DNA from: Magnetospira sp. | GTDB lineage: Bacteria; Pseudomonadota; Alphaproteobacteria; Rhodospirillales; Magnetospiraceae | Direction of reading: 5' to 3' | Assembly (NCBI GenBank): GCA_028282245.1 | Contig: JANQIL010000102.1 | Span: forward strand, 1-33,620 | DNA: 33,620 nt | In this document: positions 18,778 through 27,001 of the stretch, piece after piece | Layout: each line of letters begins with the position of its first letter | How positions within the stretch are numbered: position 1 is the stretch's first letter | Notes under the pieces: model-generated | Database searches by the model: none | What the model saw: the letters and a program-made list of their open reading frames with translations, nothing else | Told to the model about the DNA's origin: nothing | Program-made: the position numbers and the translations under genes

Positions 18778-21563
18778 GTCCGATTCTCCCGATCGCGCGG
18801 CATCATGGCGGGCTCCTCCTCCTTTGGTTCAAGAAAGCGTCCGACTGCTTCCACCGCCTCGGCGAGACCGACCCGTTGCACCGCCACCCCGTCCGGGAAG
18901 GCGCCGCGCAGACGCGACGGCAGGCGGGAGTCCAGCATCACGAAGACCCCCTTGTCGTCGGCCCGCCGGATCAGCCGGCCATAGGCCTGCTTCAGTTTGA
19001 GGCGGCACAGCATGTCGTCATAGGCGGCGCCGCCGAACGCCTGGCGGCGCGCCTTGTGCAGGATGTCGGCGCGCGCCCAGGGCACCCGGTCGAACACGAT
19101 CAGGCGCAGCGACGTGCCCGGCACGTCGACGCCGTCCCGGACCGCGTCGGTGCCGAGCAGGCAGGCATGATCCTCGGCCCGGAAGATATCGATCAGGGTT
19201 CCGGTATCGAGCGCGTCCACGTGCTGGGCATGGAGCGGCAGGCCGGCGGCGTCCAGCGGTTCGGCGATTCGCTCGTGCACCGCGCGCAGGCGCGAGATGG
19301 CGGTGAACAGCCCCAGCGCGCCGCCGCGCGCCGCCAGGAAGAGCTCCCGATAGGCGGCGGCGATCCGATCGAAATCGTCGCGCCCCAGGTCGGCGACCAC
19401 CAGGACCATCGTCCGTCGCGGATAGTCGAACGGCGAGGCGACGGCGCAGCGATCGGCCGGGCGGAGCAGGTGGCGGGTTCCGGTCCTGGTCTCGGCGGCC
19501 GCCCAGTCGCGGTCGGTGTCGCCGGCGCCATCGCGCAGGGTCGCCGAGGTCACCAGGAATCCCTGCGCCTGCTCGCTCATCACCCGGGCGAACGGCAGCA
19601 CCGGATCGATCCAATGGCGGTGCAGGCCGACGTCGATGTCGCGGCCGTCGATGCGGTCCACCGACAACCAGTCCACGAACTCGTGGGGCGTCGCCTCGCC
19701 GAGCGACCGCAGCATCGCCCGCCAGGCTTGCGCCGGCGCGATCACCCGGCGCTCCAGCGACCGCGTCAGGGTATCGACGCGCTGCCGGCTCTGGGTGTCC
19801 AGGTTGGCCGCCTCGTCGTCGAGCAGGCGGGCCAGTTGATGGATCACCTGACGGGTCGGTACCTCCAGCAACTGGAGCGCCCGCTCCAGGCCGACCGCCG
19901 CCTCGATCAGGCCGGGAATGGTCGGTTGGGTTTCGGCCTCCAGGCTGTAGGGCGAGTGGGTGTCGCGGCAGCGCGCGTGGACCTGATCGCGCACCCGGCG
20001 CAGGAACGTCTCGGCCAGTCCGCGTGGCTGGCCGCCGGTGATCCGCTGGGTCCAGCCGTGGCCGGGCAAATCGCGCGCCGCGGCCAGCACCGTGTTCAGC
20101 GGCTCGGACAACTCGGGTCGCGAATCCACCAGATCCTGCATCCGACTCTTGAGGCCGCGCGCCCGCGACCGGTCGCGATCCTCGGCGCCGAGCAGCCAGC
20201 GCCGCAGGTCCGCCGTTTCCAGGCCGGACAGATGGGCCGAAAAGGCCTTGTCGGCGGCGTCGAACAGATGATGGCCCTCGTCGAACACGTAACGGGTCGG
20301 GAGGTAGGCGTCGTCGCCGCCGCCAAGGGTCGCCTGGATCAGCACCAGGGCGTGGTTGGCGACCACGATCTCGGCCCGTCGGGCGCGCCGGATGGAGCGC
20401 TCCACATAGCACTTGCGGTAATGGATGCATCCCGAATACAGGCATTCGCCACGGGTGTCGGTGAGGTCGCGGGTCAGCCGCCGGCCGATCAGGTCGATCA
20501 GCCAGCCGGGAAAGTCGCCGCCCACCATGTCGCCGTCGCGGGTCGCCTCGGCCCAGCGGGCGACGAGGCCGAGGGCGGTCGCGTCGGCCGGCCGGGTCGA
20601 CAGCCGCTGCACCGCCTCGTCGAGGTTCAGGAGACAGAGGTAGTTCTCGCGGCCCTTGCGGACCACCGCCTTCAGGGCCTTCCGGTCCGGATCGGGGTAG
20701 AGGCGGTTCAGTTCGCCGTCCAACTGGCGCTGTAGGTTGCGGGTGAAGGTGGAAATCCATACCGGTCCGTGGTTCTTGCGCGCCCAGACGGCGGCCGGGG
20801 CGATGTACCCCAGGGTCTTGCCGACCCCGGTACCGGCCTCGGCCAACACCGCCACCGGTTCGCCGTCGGCGGTCCGGGGATCGAACGCGGCGGCCGCCCG
20901 TTCCGCGTATGCCTGCTGCTGCGGCCGATCCTCGGCCCGTGGGCCGAGCAGCTTGACAAGTTGGGCGCGCGCCTCGACGGGCTCGACCGGGAAATGTCCG
21001 GCCGGCGGTTCCGGCGCGTGCTCCGACCACTCGCCGCGCCGCGTCCAGACCCGCAGGCCCTCGGCGAGATTGCGTGAATGGGGCGCCTCGCCATCCTGGC
21101 CGAGGGCCGCCAGAACGAACGGCGCCCACGGCCAGTCGCCCCGCGTCATCGCCCAGGCGACCGCCGCCGCCTCGCGCGATCCGTCCGGACGGGCCAGGTC
21201 GCCGAGCAGGATCGCGGCGGCCCGGCGCAGGGTCGCCGCCTGATCGGCCAGGGTTCGCGGGGCGGGCAGCCCGAGGGCGGCGGCAAGACCGCCCGGAGTC
21301 GGCAGGCAGAAGGTGGCGGGGCGCGCGAAGGCGAACAGTTCGAGCAGGTCGAGCGCCTTCAGGCCGGCCGTCCGCAGGCGGCGGCCGGCGGCCGGGGCGT
21401 GGCACACCAGCACCGGGCCGCCGTCGCGGTCCAGGCGATGCGCCGCCTCGCCGAGCGACAGGCTGTCGATCACCCCGTCGGCCGAGATCCAGGCCACGCC
21501 GCGCACCCCCACCGCGAGGGCGGGAACATCGGGTGGGCGGGACGCGGAGTCGGGCGGCGGCAT
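18774..21563 (-). CDS. DinG-like superfamily 2 DNA helicase with an extra N-terminal domain
   Basis: This 929-residue protein has Walker A AEAGTGVGKTLGYI, the DEGH box (VFDEGHHLF), and motif VI KLKQAYGRLIRRADDKG. Cysteines in YLCLLN and GECLYSGCIHYRKC fit the four-Cys iron-sulfur site of XPD/DinG helicases, which unwind 5' to 3'. The first about 200 residues include VLVCHAPAAGRRLRTAGLKALDL and a GLAAALGLP end, which resemble a DnaQ-type exonuclease fold in which the acidic catalytic residues are missing; this is my inference. The ATG at 21563 is 7 bases from a TATACT box, so the mRNA may be leaderless. The gene overlaps the two-receiver gene downstream. Confidence 0.88.
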   Translation of the reverse strand: MPPPDSASRPPDVPALAVGVRGVAWISADGVIDSLSLGEAAHRLDRDGGPVLVCHAPAAGRRLRTAGLKALDLLELFAFARPATFCLPTPGGLAAALGLPAPRTLADQAATLRRAAAILLGDLARPDGSREAAAVAWAMTRGDWPWAPFVLAALGQDGEAPHSRNLAEGLRVWTRRGEWSEHAPEPPAGHFPVEPVEARAQLVKLLGPRAEDRPQQQAYAERAAAAFDPRTADGEPVAVLAEAGTGVGKTLGYIAPAAVWARKNHGPVWISTFTRNLQRQLDGELNRLYPDPDRKALKAVVRKGRENYLCLLNLDEAVQRLSTRPADATALGLVARWAEATRDGDMVGGDFPGWLIDLIGRRLTRDLTDTRGECLYSGCIHYRKCYVERSIRRARRAEIVVANHALVLIQATLGGGDDAYLPTRYVFDEGHHLFDAADKAFSAHLSGLETADLRRWLLGAEDRDRSRARGLKSRMQDLVDSRPELSEPLNTVLAAARDLPGHGWTQRITGGQPRGLAETFLRRVRDQVHARCRDTHSPYSLEAETQPTIPGLIEAAVGLERALQLLEVPTRQVIHQLARLLDDEAANLDTQSRQRVDTLTRSLERRVIAPAQAWRAMLRSLGEATPHEFVDWLSVDRIDGRDIDVGLHRHWIDPVLPFARVMSEQAQGFLVTSATLRDGAGDTDRDWAAAETRTGTRHLLRPADRCAVASPFDYPRRTMVLVVADLGRDDFDRIAAAYRELFLAARGGALGLFTAISRLRAVHERIAEPLDAAGLPLHAQHVDALDTGTLIDIFRAEDHACLLGTDAVRDGVDVPGTSLRLIVFDRVPWARADILHKARRQAFGGAAYDDMLCRLKLKQAYGRLIRRADDKGVFVMLDSRLPSRLRGAFPDGVAVQRVGLAEAVEAVGRFLEPKEEEPAMMPRDRENRT

Positions 21564-21569
21564 GGGCCG

Positions 21570-21599
21570 AGTATAGGCAGCCGGACGGCCGTCTGCCAG
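21570..21599 (-). promoter_or_regulatory. Candidate sigma-70-like promoter of the helicase gene, leaderless
   Basis: On the minus strand CTGGCA (21594-21599) and TATACT (21570-21575) are separated by 18 bases. The first transcribed base would fall on or next to the A of the start codon at 21563, and no ribosome site precedes this ATG. This is a pattern reading only. Confidence 0.45.
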
Positions 21600-21684
21600 C
21601 GTCCGCGGGCCGATGCCAGGTCCGCGTGGGCGAACTGTCAAAAAACCCTCATTCTTGGAAACCACCGCCGACGGCCCGTGCCAG

Positions 21685-21731
21685 TGGACGTCGCTCGCGC
21701 GGGTGGCGTATAAAGAACGCGTAAAATTTAC
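21685..21731 (+). promoter_or_regulatory. Candidate promoter and dyad upstream of the PPi phosphofructokinase gene
   Basis: TGGACG (21685-21690) and TATAAA (21709-21714) are 18 bases apart. Just beyond the expected start of transcription is the dyad GTAAAATTTAC (21721-21731), which could be an operator. A strong ribosome site, GGGGGAG, follows before ATG 21766. Confidence 0.5.
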
Positions 21732-21765
21732 TTGAACCACGTCTTCCACGGGGGAGAAACGTAAC

Positions 21766-22980
21766 ATGCTCAAAGGTAAGGTACTGGTCGCCCAGGGCGG
21801 CGGCCCGACGGCGGTCATCAACCAGTCGATGGTCGGCGTGGTCCAGGAGGCGCGGCGGATTCCGACCGTCGAGCGCGTCTACGGCGCCCTGCACGGGGTG
21901 CGCGGGATCGTCGACGAGAACTTCGTCGACCTGACACAGGAAACCGACCTCAACCTGGAAATGGTCGCCGCCACGCCGTCCTCGGCGCTCGGTTCGACCC
22001 GCGACAAGCCGGACCTGGACTACTGCAAGAACATCTTCAAGGTTTGCAAGGCGCATGACATCCAGTCGTTCTTCTACTGCGGCGGTAACGACAGCTCGGA
22101 CACCTGTCGCATCGTCGCCGAGGAGGCCGACGCGAGCGGTTATCCCCTGCGTTGCGTGCACGTTCCGAAGACCATCGACAATGATCTGGTGATCAACGAC
22201 CACACCCCGGGCTTCCCGTCGGCGGCCCGCTACGTGGCCTCCGCCTTCGCCGGGCTGAACCTGGACAACGCGGCCCTGCCGGGGGTGTTCCTGGGAGTCG
22301 TGATGGGCCGCCACGCCGGCTTCATGACCGGCGCGGCGGCGGCCTTGCGCCAGAACGAGGCCGATGGGCCGCATCTGGTCTACGTGCCCGAGCGCACCTT
22401 CGACATGGATCGGTTCATTGCCGACGTGAAGGCGGTTTACGACAAGTACGGCCGCTGCATGATCGCGGTCTCCGAGGGCATTCACGACGCGTCCGGCAAT
22501 CCGATCATCACCCAGCTCATGAAGGAGGTCGAAAAGGACGCGCACGGCAACGTGCAGCTTTCCGGCACCGGCGCGCTGGGCGACCTGCTGGCCGACGCGG
22601 TGAAGGACAAGACCGGCATCAAGCGCGTGCGGGCCGACACCCTGGGCTACATGCAGCGCTCGTTCCTCGGCTGCGTGTCCGATGTCGACCAGCACGAGGC
22701 CCGCGAGGTCGGCCAGAAGGCGGTCAACTTCGCCCATTACCGGGACACGAGCGGCACGGTGACCATCCGCCGGGTGGGCGAGTACCGGGTCGAGTACGAA
22801 CTGGACAAGCTGTCCGACGTGGCCGCCAAGACCAAGACCATGGCCGACGAATTCATCAACGCCGAGGCCAACAACGTGACCCAGGCGTTCGTGGACTACG
22901 TCAAGCCGCTGCTCGGTTCCGGCATTCCGGAGATCGCCCGCGTGCGCATGGGCAACAAGGTCGACAAGATTCTCGGCTGA
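21766..22980 (+). CDS. pfp: Pyrophosphate-dependent 6-phosphofructokinase
   Basis: This 404-residue enzyme phosphorylates fructose-6-phosphate, most likely with pyrophosphate, and the reaction is reversible. GGGPTAVINQS is the N-terminal phosphate-binding loop, YCGGNDSSDT the second part, and VPKTIDNDL holds the catalytic PKTIDND motif typical of PPi-type enzymes. MGRHAGFMTGAAAA and PERTF bind substrate. The GGND form (D in place of the G of ATP enzymes) favours pyrophosphate over ATP. It is a single gene with its own promoter-like region and a strong terminator, and is convergent with the sensor kinase gene. Confidence 0.92.
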   Translation: MLKGKVLVAQGGGPTAVINQSMVGVVQEARRIPTVERVYGALHGVRGIVDENFVDLTQETDLNLEMVAATPSSALGSTRDKPDLDYCKNIFKVCKAHDIQSFFYCGGNDSSDTCRIVAEEADASGYPLRCVHVPKTIDNDLVINDHTPGFPSAARYVASAFAGLNLDNAALPGVFLGVVMGRHAGFMTGAAAALRQNEADGPHLVYVPERTFDMDRFIADVKAVYDKYGRCMIAVSEGIHDASGNPIITQLMKEVEKDAHGNVQLSGTGALGDLLADAVKDKTGIKRVRADTLGYMQRSFLGCVSDVDQHEAREVGQKAVNFAHYRDTSGTVTIRRVGEYRVEYELDKLSDVAAKTKTMADEFINAEANNVTQAFVDYVKPLLGSGIPEIARVRMGNKVDKILG

Positions 22981-23009
22981 TCCGCGCCACGTCCCGAACG
23001 ATCGGCATG

Positions 23010-23040
23010 GACCCCGCGCCGTATCGGCGCGGGGTCTTGT
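23010..23040. terminator. Strong hairpin terminator, probably bidirectional
   Basis: A perfect 12-bp stem, GACCCCGCGCCG with CGGCGCGGGGTC, has a three-base loop TAT and is followed by TTGT. It lies 29 bases after the pfp stop and 55 bases from the end of the convergent kinase gene. Confidence 0.75.
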
Positions 23041-23091
23041 CGGTTCCGCCCGGAATGTGCGATCCGGATGTCCTCGGCGAGCGCGTCCGGA

Positions 23092-24768
23092 TCAGGGGGC
23101 CTCGGGCAGCGTGAATCGGAAGACGCTGCCCTCGCCCGGGGTCGAGTCCACCCAGATTCGGCCTTTGTGGCGTTCGATGATCCGTTTGACCACGGCCAGC
23201 CCCATGCCGATCCCGTCCGTTTCCTCGGGCGGGGCGATCCGCTGGAAAATCTCGAAGATGCGCCCGAAATCCCGCGGATCGATGCCGAGTCCGTTATCGG
23301 CGATGGCGCAGGTGCAAACCCCGTTCTCGCAGGCCGCGTCGATCCGAACGATCGGCGGCGTGTCCGGCCTTGCATACTTGATCGCGTTTCCGAGAATGTT
23401 CTGAAACACCCTGGCGAGCTGATTGCCGTCTCCGATCACGGACGGCAGGTCGGGCGTCACGTGAATTTGCGCCGCGCGCTCGTCGATCACCATTGCCAGA
23501 TTGGACAGCGCCTCGCCCAGGGGGTCGGCCAGGGTCAGCGGCTGCATCGTCACGGCGCGGGTGCTGGTCCGCGAGTATTCCAGCAGCCCGAGGATGAGGG
23601 CCGACATTCTCTTGCCGCCGTCGACCGCGAAATGAAGGTACTCGCGGGCCTCGGGGTCCAGTTCGTCCCGGGCCCTGCGGTCCAGCAGTTCCAGGTAGCT
23701 CACCACCATGCGAAGCGGTTCCTGGAGATCGTGGGAAACCGCGTAGGCGAACTGTTCCAGTTCCCGATTGGAGCGGTTGAGTTCCGAGTTGGTGCTGTTC
23801 AGGCGACGCTCGGTGCGGCTGCGGAGTGCCGCCTCGCGTTGCAGGCGGGCATTGAGCACGGCCAGCTTGCGGTTCCAAAGGACCACCCCGAGGATGAGCG
23901 CCAGGGCCACGCCGCCCAGTTGCCAGACAAGCGTGTAATCCGGGGGCTCGTCGAGCGACGAGGTCGTCCATTGCCGTTGGATCGCGATATGCTCGTCGGT
24001 GCGGATTTCCGCCAACGCGCGATCCAGAATGCTGAGCAGCCTCGGCTCGTCCTTGCGAACGCCGATCCGCAGATCGCTGCGGTAGTCGGTGTTGGCGGCG
24101 ATTCTGAGGCTGTTCAAGTTTTCCTGGCGGATGGTGTCGGTGACGAGAAACAGCGCGCCGAAAAAGGCGAAAATTTCCCCCCGCGCGACCTTGCGCAGCC
24201 CCTCGCTCACGCTATCGAATTCGACCACGACGAGATCCGGGTGGTCTTGCACGAACTGTTGGGCGACCGCGTAGTTGCGCGAAATGCCGAGCGGCCGGTC
24301 GCCGAGCGACGCCGGCCCCCCGATGGGCGGTGCGTCGTGCCGCGCCACCAGTACCTGGGGAGACGCGAGGTAGGGACGCGTGAACAGCAGATAGTCCGAA
24401 CGTTCCGCGTTTTCGTTCAGCGCGGACACGATATCGCAGGCGCGGTGCCGGGCAAGCTCCAGGCTCTCCGTCCAGGTCCGGCTGGGCACCAGGACAATCG
24501 GCCAGTCAATCCGCCGGCGGATGAGTTCCATGTAGTCGGAGACCATGCCCACGTGCTGGCCGTCCGGGCCGATCTTCTCGAACGGCATCCAGTCGGGATC
24601 GACGCACATGCGAATCGGCCCCAGGCGCACCAGATACGCCTCGTCCTGGGACGACAGCAGATGAGCCGTCGACACGGACGGCACGGCGAGCAGGGCGAAC
24701 AGGGCAATCACCCAGCCGCCACCGCGCGAGCAGACCATTCGAACTCCGAAGGCGCGGATCAAGCGCAT
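23092..24768 (-). CDS. Sensor histidine kinase with periplasmic solute-binding (SBP_bac_3) domain
   Basis: This 558-residue protein has an N-terminal signal segment (VIALFALLAVPSVSTA), a periplasmic solute-binding domain (about residues 45-275, starting RMCVDPDWMPFEKIGPDG), a membrane segment (about 285-303), a short coiled coil, and a kinase core. The H box is AVSHDLQEPLRMV with His346; the N box is NILGNAIKYA; DNGLGID and GIGMGLAVVKRI are the G boxes. All are intact. It would sense an amino-acid-like or other small ligand and phosphorylate an unlinked response regulator, as no regulator gene adjoins. The AT-rich stretch 24769-24810 probably holds its promoter. Confidence 0.92.
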   Translation of the reverse strand: MRLIRAFGVRMVCSRGGGWVIALFALLAVPSVSTAHLLSSQDEAYLVRLGPIRMCVDPDWMPFEKIGPDGQHVGMVSDYMELIRRRIDWPIVLVPSRTWTESLELARHRACDIVSALNENAERSDYLLFTRPYLASPQVLVARHDAPPIGGPASLGDRPLGISRNYAVAQQFVQDHPDLVVVEFDSVSEGLRKVARGEIFAFFGALFLVTDTIRQENLNSLRIAANTDYRSDLRIGVRKDEPRLLSILDRALAEIRTDEHIAIQRQWTTSSLDEPPDYTLVWQLGGVALALILGVVLWNRKLAVLNARLQREAALRSRTERRLNSTNSELNRSNRELEQFAYAVSHDLQEPLRMVVSYLELLDRRARDELDPEAREYLHFAVDGGKRMSALILGLLEYSRTSTRAVTMQPLTLADPLGEALSNLAMVIDERAAQIHVTPDLPSVIGDGNQLARVFQNILGNAIKYARPDTPPIVRIDAACENGVCTCAIADNGLGIDPRDFGRIFEIFQRIAPPEETDGIGMGLAVVKRIIERHKGRIWVDSTPGEGSVFRFTLPEAP

Positions 24769-24949
24769 TCCAGTGAATTTTAAATAAGCAATAAAATCGG
24801 ATGCCTGTTAAAAACACTTAAGAGACCCGGAGCGCAACGTCAACCGATGACCAGCCAACCTGTCATATGTCGAGACGGGTCGCGGTCCGGTGGCTGGCGG
24901 AGACGCCGGGGTGATGGCGTGATCGCGCAACGGCGTCAAGGATCCTCCG

Positions 24950-25318
24950 ATGGCCGAGTCGACCGAAAACACCACGCCCGATCCGATCGCCGAATTCCTG
25001 CTCCGCCATTTGTCCGAGCACGGCTCGGCATCTCCGGAGGAGGTCGCGCGCGCCTTCGCGGAGAACCGGCGGAACCCCACGGAAGACGGACCGGCCGATT
25101 GGCGGCGGCATTTCCGGGCCGTCAAGCAACAAGCCCTGCACCTCGCCCGCAACGGGAGGCTGCAAATGCTGCGCAAGGGAAAGCTGGTCGACCCACGGGA
25201 CGCCAGGGGGGTGGTGCGGTATCGGCTCGCCGGCGGGCCGGGGCCCTCAGTATCCGCCCGAGGCCATGCTCAACAGGGCGCCGATGTCGGTTTCCTGTTC
25301 GAAGCTGACCAGGAATGA
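24950..25318 (+). CDS. DUF3253-like winged-helix small protein
   Basis: This 122-residue protein has a core (about residues 10-95) resembling the DUF3253 family: PEEVARAF, WRRHFRAVKQQALHLARNGRLQML, RKGKLVDP and RGVVRYRL, which would form a winged-helix fold. The function is unknown. The start at 24950 has AAGGA about seven bases upstream. The last 23 residues extend past the family core and overlap the end of the opposite-strand gene 25247-25453 by 72 bases. Confidence 0.72.
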   Translation: MAESTENTTPDPIAEFLLRHLSEHGSASPEEVARAFAENRRNPTEDGPADWRRHFRAVKQQALHLARNGRLQMLRKGKLVDPRDARGVVRYRLAGGPGPSVSARGHAQQGADVGFLFEADQE

Positions 25319-25453
25319 GCGGCGGTCGAAACGCCCCGGGGCCGATTTCTCCTCCAGCGACCAGTCGCCGCGACAGCGTGACCGCAGGATACGCTCGACC
25401 TCCGAAACCGACTCGTCCGTCATGTATTTGACCCGGTAGCGATAATGACCCAT
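25247..25453 (-). CDS. Small conserved-looking protein, 68 aa, unknown function
   Basis: I do not recognise this protein. It starts MGHYRYRVKYMTDESVSEVE and ends LVSFEQETDIGALLSMASGGY, a plausible small alpha/beta fold with no signal peptide or membrane segment. The start at 25453 is preceded by GAGG about eight bases upstream; an ATG at 25465 is an alternative. It lies tail to tail with the DUF3253-like gene and overlaps it by 72 bases, so at least one of the two ends is under double coding constraint. The intergenic stretch 25454-25684 shows nothing else I can support. Confidence 0.6.
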   Translation of the reverse strand: MGHYRYRVKYMTDESVSEVERILRSRCRGDWSLEEKSAPGRFDRRSFLVSFEQETDIGALLSMASGGY

Positions 25454-25684
25454 GTTCCACCTCATCCTTGCGCGGCGCCGGCCGTGCCGCCCGTTCAAGA
25501 TGGCGTGGAATGCTTGCCCTTTGGTTAACCCGTCGTTGGGGGGATCGGACCTTGTTCGGTCATTGGCGTGAACGGAACGATCCTCCCGCAACGGTCATGT
25601 CGCGCGCGGAGCACGGGCCATGGCGCCGATGCCGGCGGCGCGCGGCGAGGAGCGGGGATTCAGGTCATTCATTCGGATGTCGGG

Positions 25685-26143
25685 TCAGTCCTCGCGCCCG
25701 CGATCGCCGGCGTCGGCCAGGGTCTTGATCAGATCCAGAAGGCGTTTGCGCGAGTCCTCGTCCGGAATGCGGTAATAGGCATGGACCAGGCGCAGGGTTT
25801 CCAGGCGCTCGAACAAGGCCCCCGGGGCCCCGTCGTCGGGAACGATCGGCGCGCCGGCCGGAATCTGCCCGGCGTCGCCGGCCACGTCCTCGTTCATATC
25901 CTCGAAGAAGTAGGCCACCGGAACGTCCAGGATGCGAGCGAACTCGTACAGACGGCTGGCTCCGATCCGGTTGGCGCCGCGTTCATACTTCTGGATTTGC
26001 TGAAACGTCAGCCCGACCAATTCGCCGAGCTTCTCCTGACTCATGCCGACAAATACGCGCCTTTTGCGCAATCGGCTTCCGACATGCACGTCAACCGGTC
26101 GATACCCGCCGATGAGACGTTGCTTACGTTGTTTTTTTGCCAT
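25685..26143 (-). CDS. XRE-family (Cro/CI-like) transcriptional regulator
   Basis: This 152-residue protein has a helix-turn-helix domain (about residues 17-72) in GSRLRKRRVFVGMSQEKLGELVGLTFQQIQKYERGANRIGASRL. A variable C-terminal part (about 85-150) follows and may bind a ligand or partner. The start at 26143 is preceded by AAGGACGAG. It is the next gene after haem oxygenase on the same strand, with 240 bases between, so it may be a separate unit with its own promoter. No direct evidence links it to light sensing. Confidence 0.85.
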   Translation of the reverse strand: MAKKQRKQRLIGGYRPVDVHVGSRLRKRRVFVGMSQEKLGELVGLTFQQIQKYERGANRIGASRLYEFARILDVPVAYFFEDMNEDVAGDAGQIPAGAPIVPDDGAPGALFERLETLRLVHAYYRIPDEDSRKRLLDLIKTLADAGDRGRED

Positions 26144-26230
26144 TTCTCGTCCTTGCCGCCGGGACGCCCGGCGGCCCTTAGATGGAATTGCAGACCGAAG
26201 GTGGTAGTGCGCCATGCGCCGCACATCTAG

Positions 26231-26263
26231 ACTATACCATAGTACAATATTGACGGGCTGCAA
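26231..26263 (-). promoter_or_regulatory. Candidate promoter and operator dyads upstream of the XRE gene
   Basis: On the minus strand TTGCAG (26258-26263) and TATGGT (26236-26241) are 16 bases apart. Two dyads overlap this region: ACTATACCATAGT (26231-26243) and GTACAATATTGAC (26242-26254, core CAATATTG). They could be binding sites for the XRE protein itself. Bases 26264-26383 show nothing else I can support. Confidence 0.4.
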
Positions 26264-26383
26264 ACACCATTGCGGCACGAGGCTGGCGAAAAAAACGGGT
26301 CCAAGCCTATCGGGTCATGCCACCGCGCGCGGTCCGATGGCGAAACCGGGGCACCTTTCGACCGAAAAGGGTTGACGTTACCG

Positions 26384-27001
26384 TCACGGTTCCGAAGCAA
26401 CCCATACGTTCTTGTCCAGCATCCACTGGTAGAGGCGATCGAAGGTGCGAACCGCCGAGTCGACCGCGCACGCCAGGTCGGCCGGCGGACGCCGCGCAAA
26501 CCATGCGTCCAGGGCCCGCCTCAGGTCGGCCAGCCCACCCTCGCCAAGGCCGGCGAGATCGCCGAAATAGCTCAACCCGCCGGCCGCCGGATCGGAGGCG
26601 CCAAGGGTGGCGGTCAACCTGAGGTGGATCGTCGGGGCGCCGGCCCGCGAGCCTTCCAGCACGTAGGCGGCGCCGAGGGCGGCGGCCGGGCGGTCGACCC
26701 AATCGGGCGGACCGCCACGCGGCAGGTCGGCGATGTCCGTCGCGGCCCACCCGAGGGCCGCCAGGTCGGTCCGCAGCAGGGCGGCCCGGGGGCGGAATCC
26801 GATCGCCGCCACGTCCGGATACAGCGCCAACCGTGTTTCCAGCGGATCGAGAAAACCATGAATTCGGGCCAGCGTCGCGCGCAGCCCGTCGCGGTCGAGG
26901 CTGGACGACAGCAGGCGACGCATGGCGGGCACGGACTCCACCCGGCGGTGGGCCTCCCGGGTGGCCTCGCGGAGCCGCGTCGCGGGAGTCGTATCCGTCA
27001 T
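26384..27001 (-). CDS. bphO: Haem oxygenase (biliverdin-forming)
   Basis: This 205-residue protein is of the bacterial haem oxygenase fold. TREAHRRVESVPAM carries the proximal haem histidine (H18), followed by an all-helical sequence with YVLEGSRAGAPTI, which fits the distal helix. It opens haem to biliverdin, CO and iron. The start codon (ATG, 26999-27001) overlaps the stop of the phytochrome gene, so the two are made together; biliverdin is the chromophore of bacteriophytochromes. Use for iron acquisition is less likely in this setting. Confidence 0.88.
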   Translation of the reverse strand: MTDTTPATRLREATREAHRRVESVPAMRRLLSSSLDRDGLRATLARIHGFLDPLETRLALYPDVAAIGFRPRAALLRTDLAALGWAATDIADLPRGGPPDWVDRPAAALGAAYVLEGSRAGAPTIHLRLTATLGASDPAAGGLSYFGDLAGLGEGGLADLRRALDAWFARRPPADLACAVDSAVRTFDRLYQWMLDKNVWVASEP

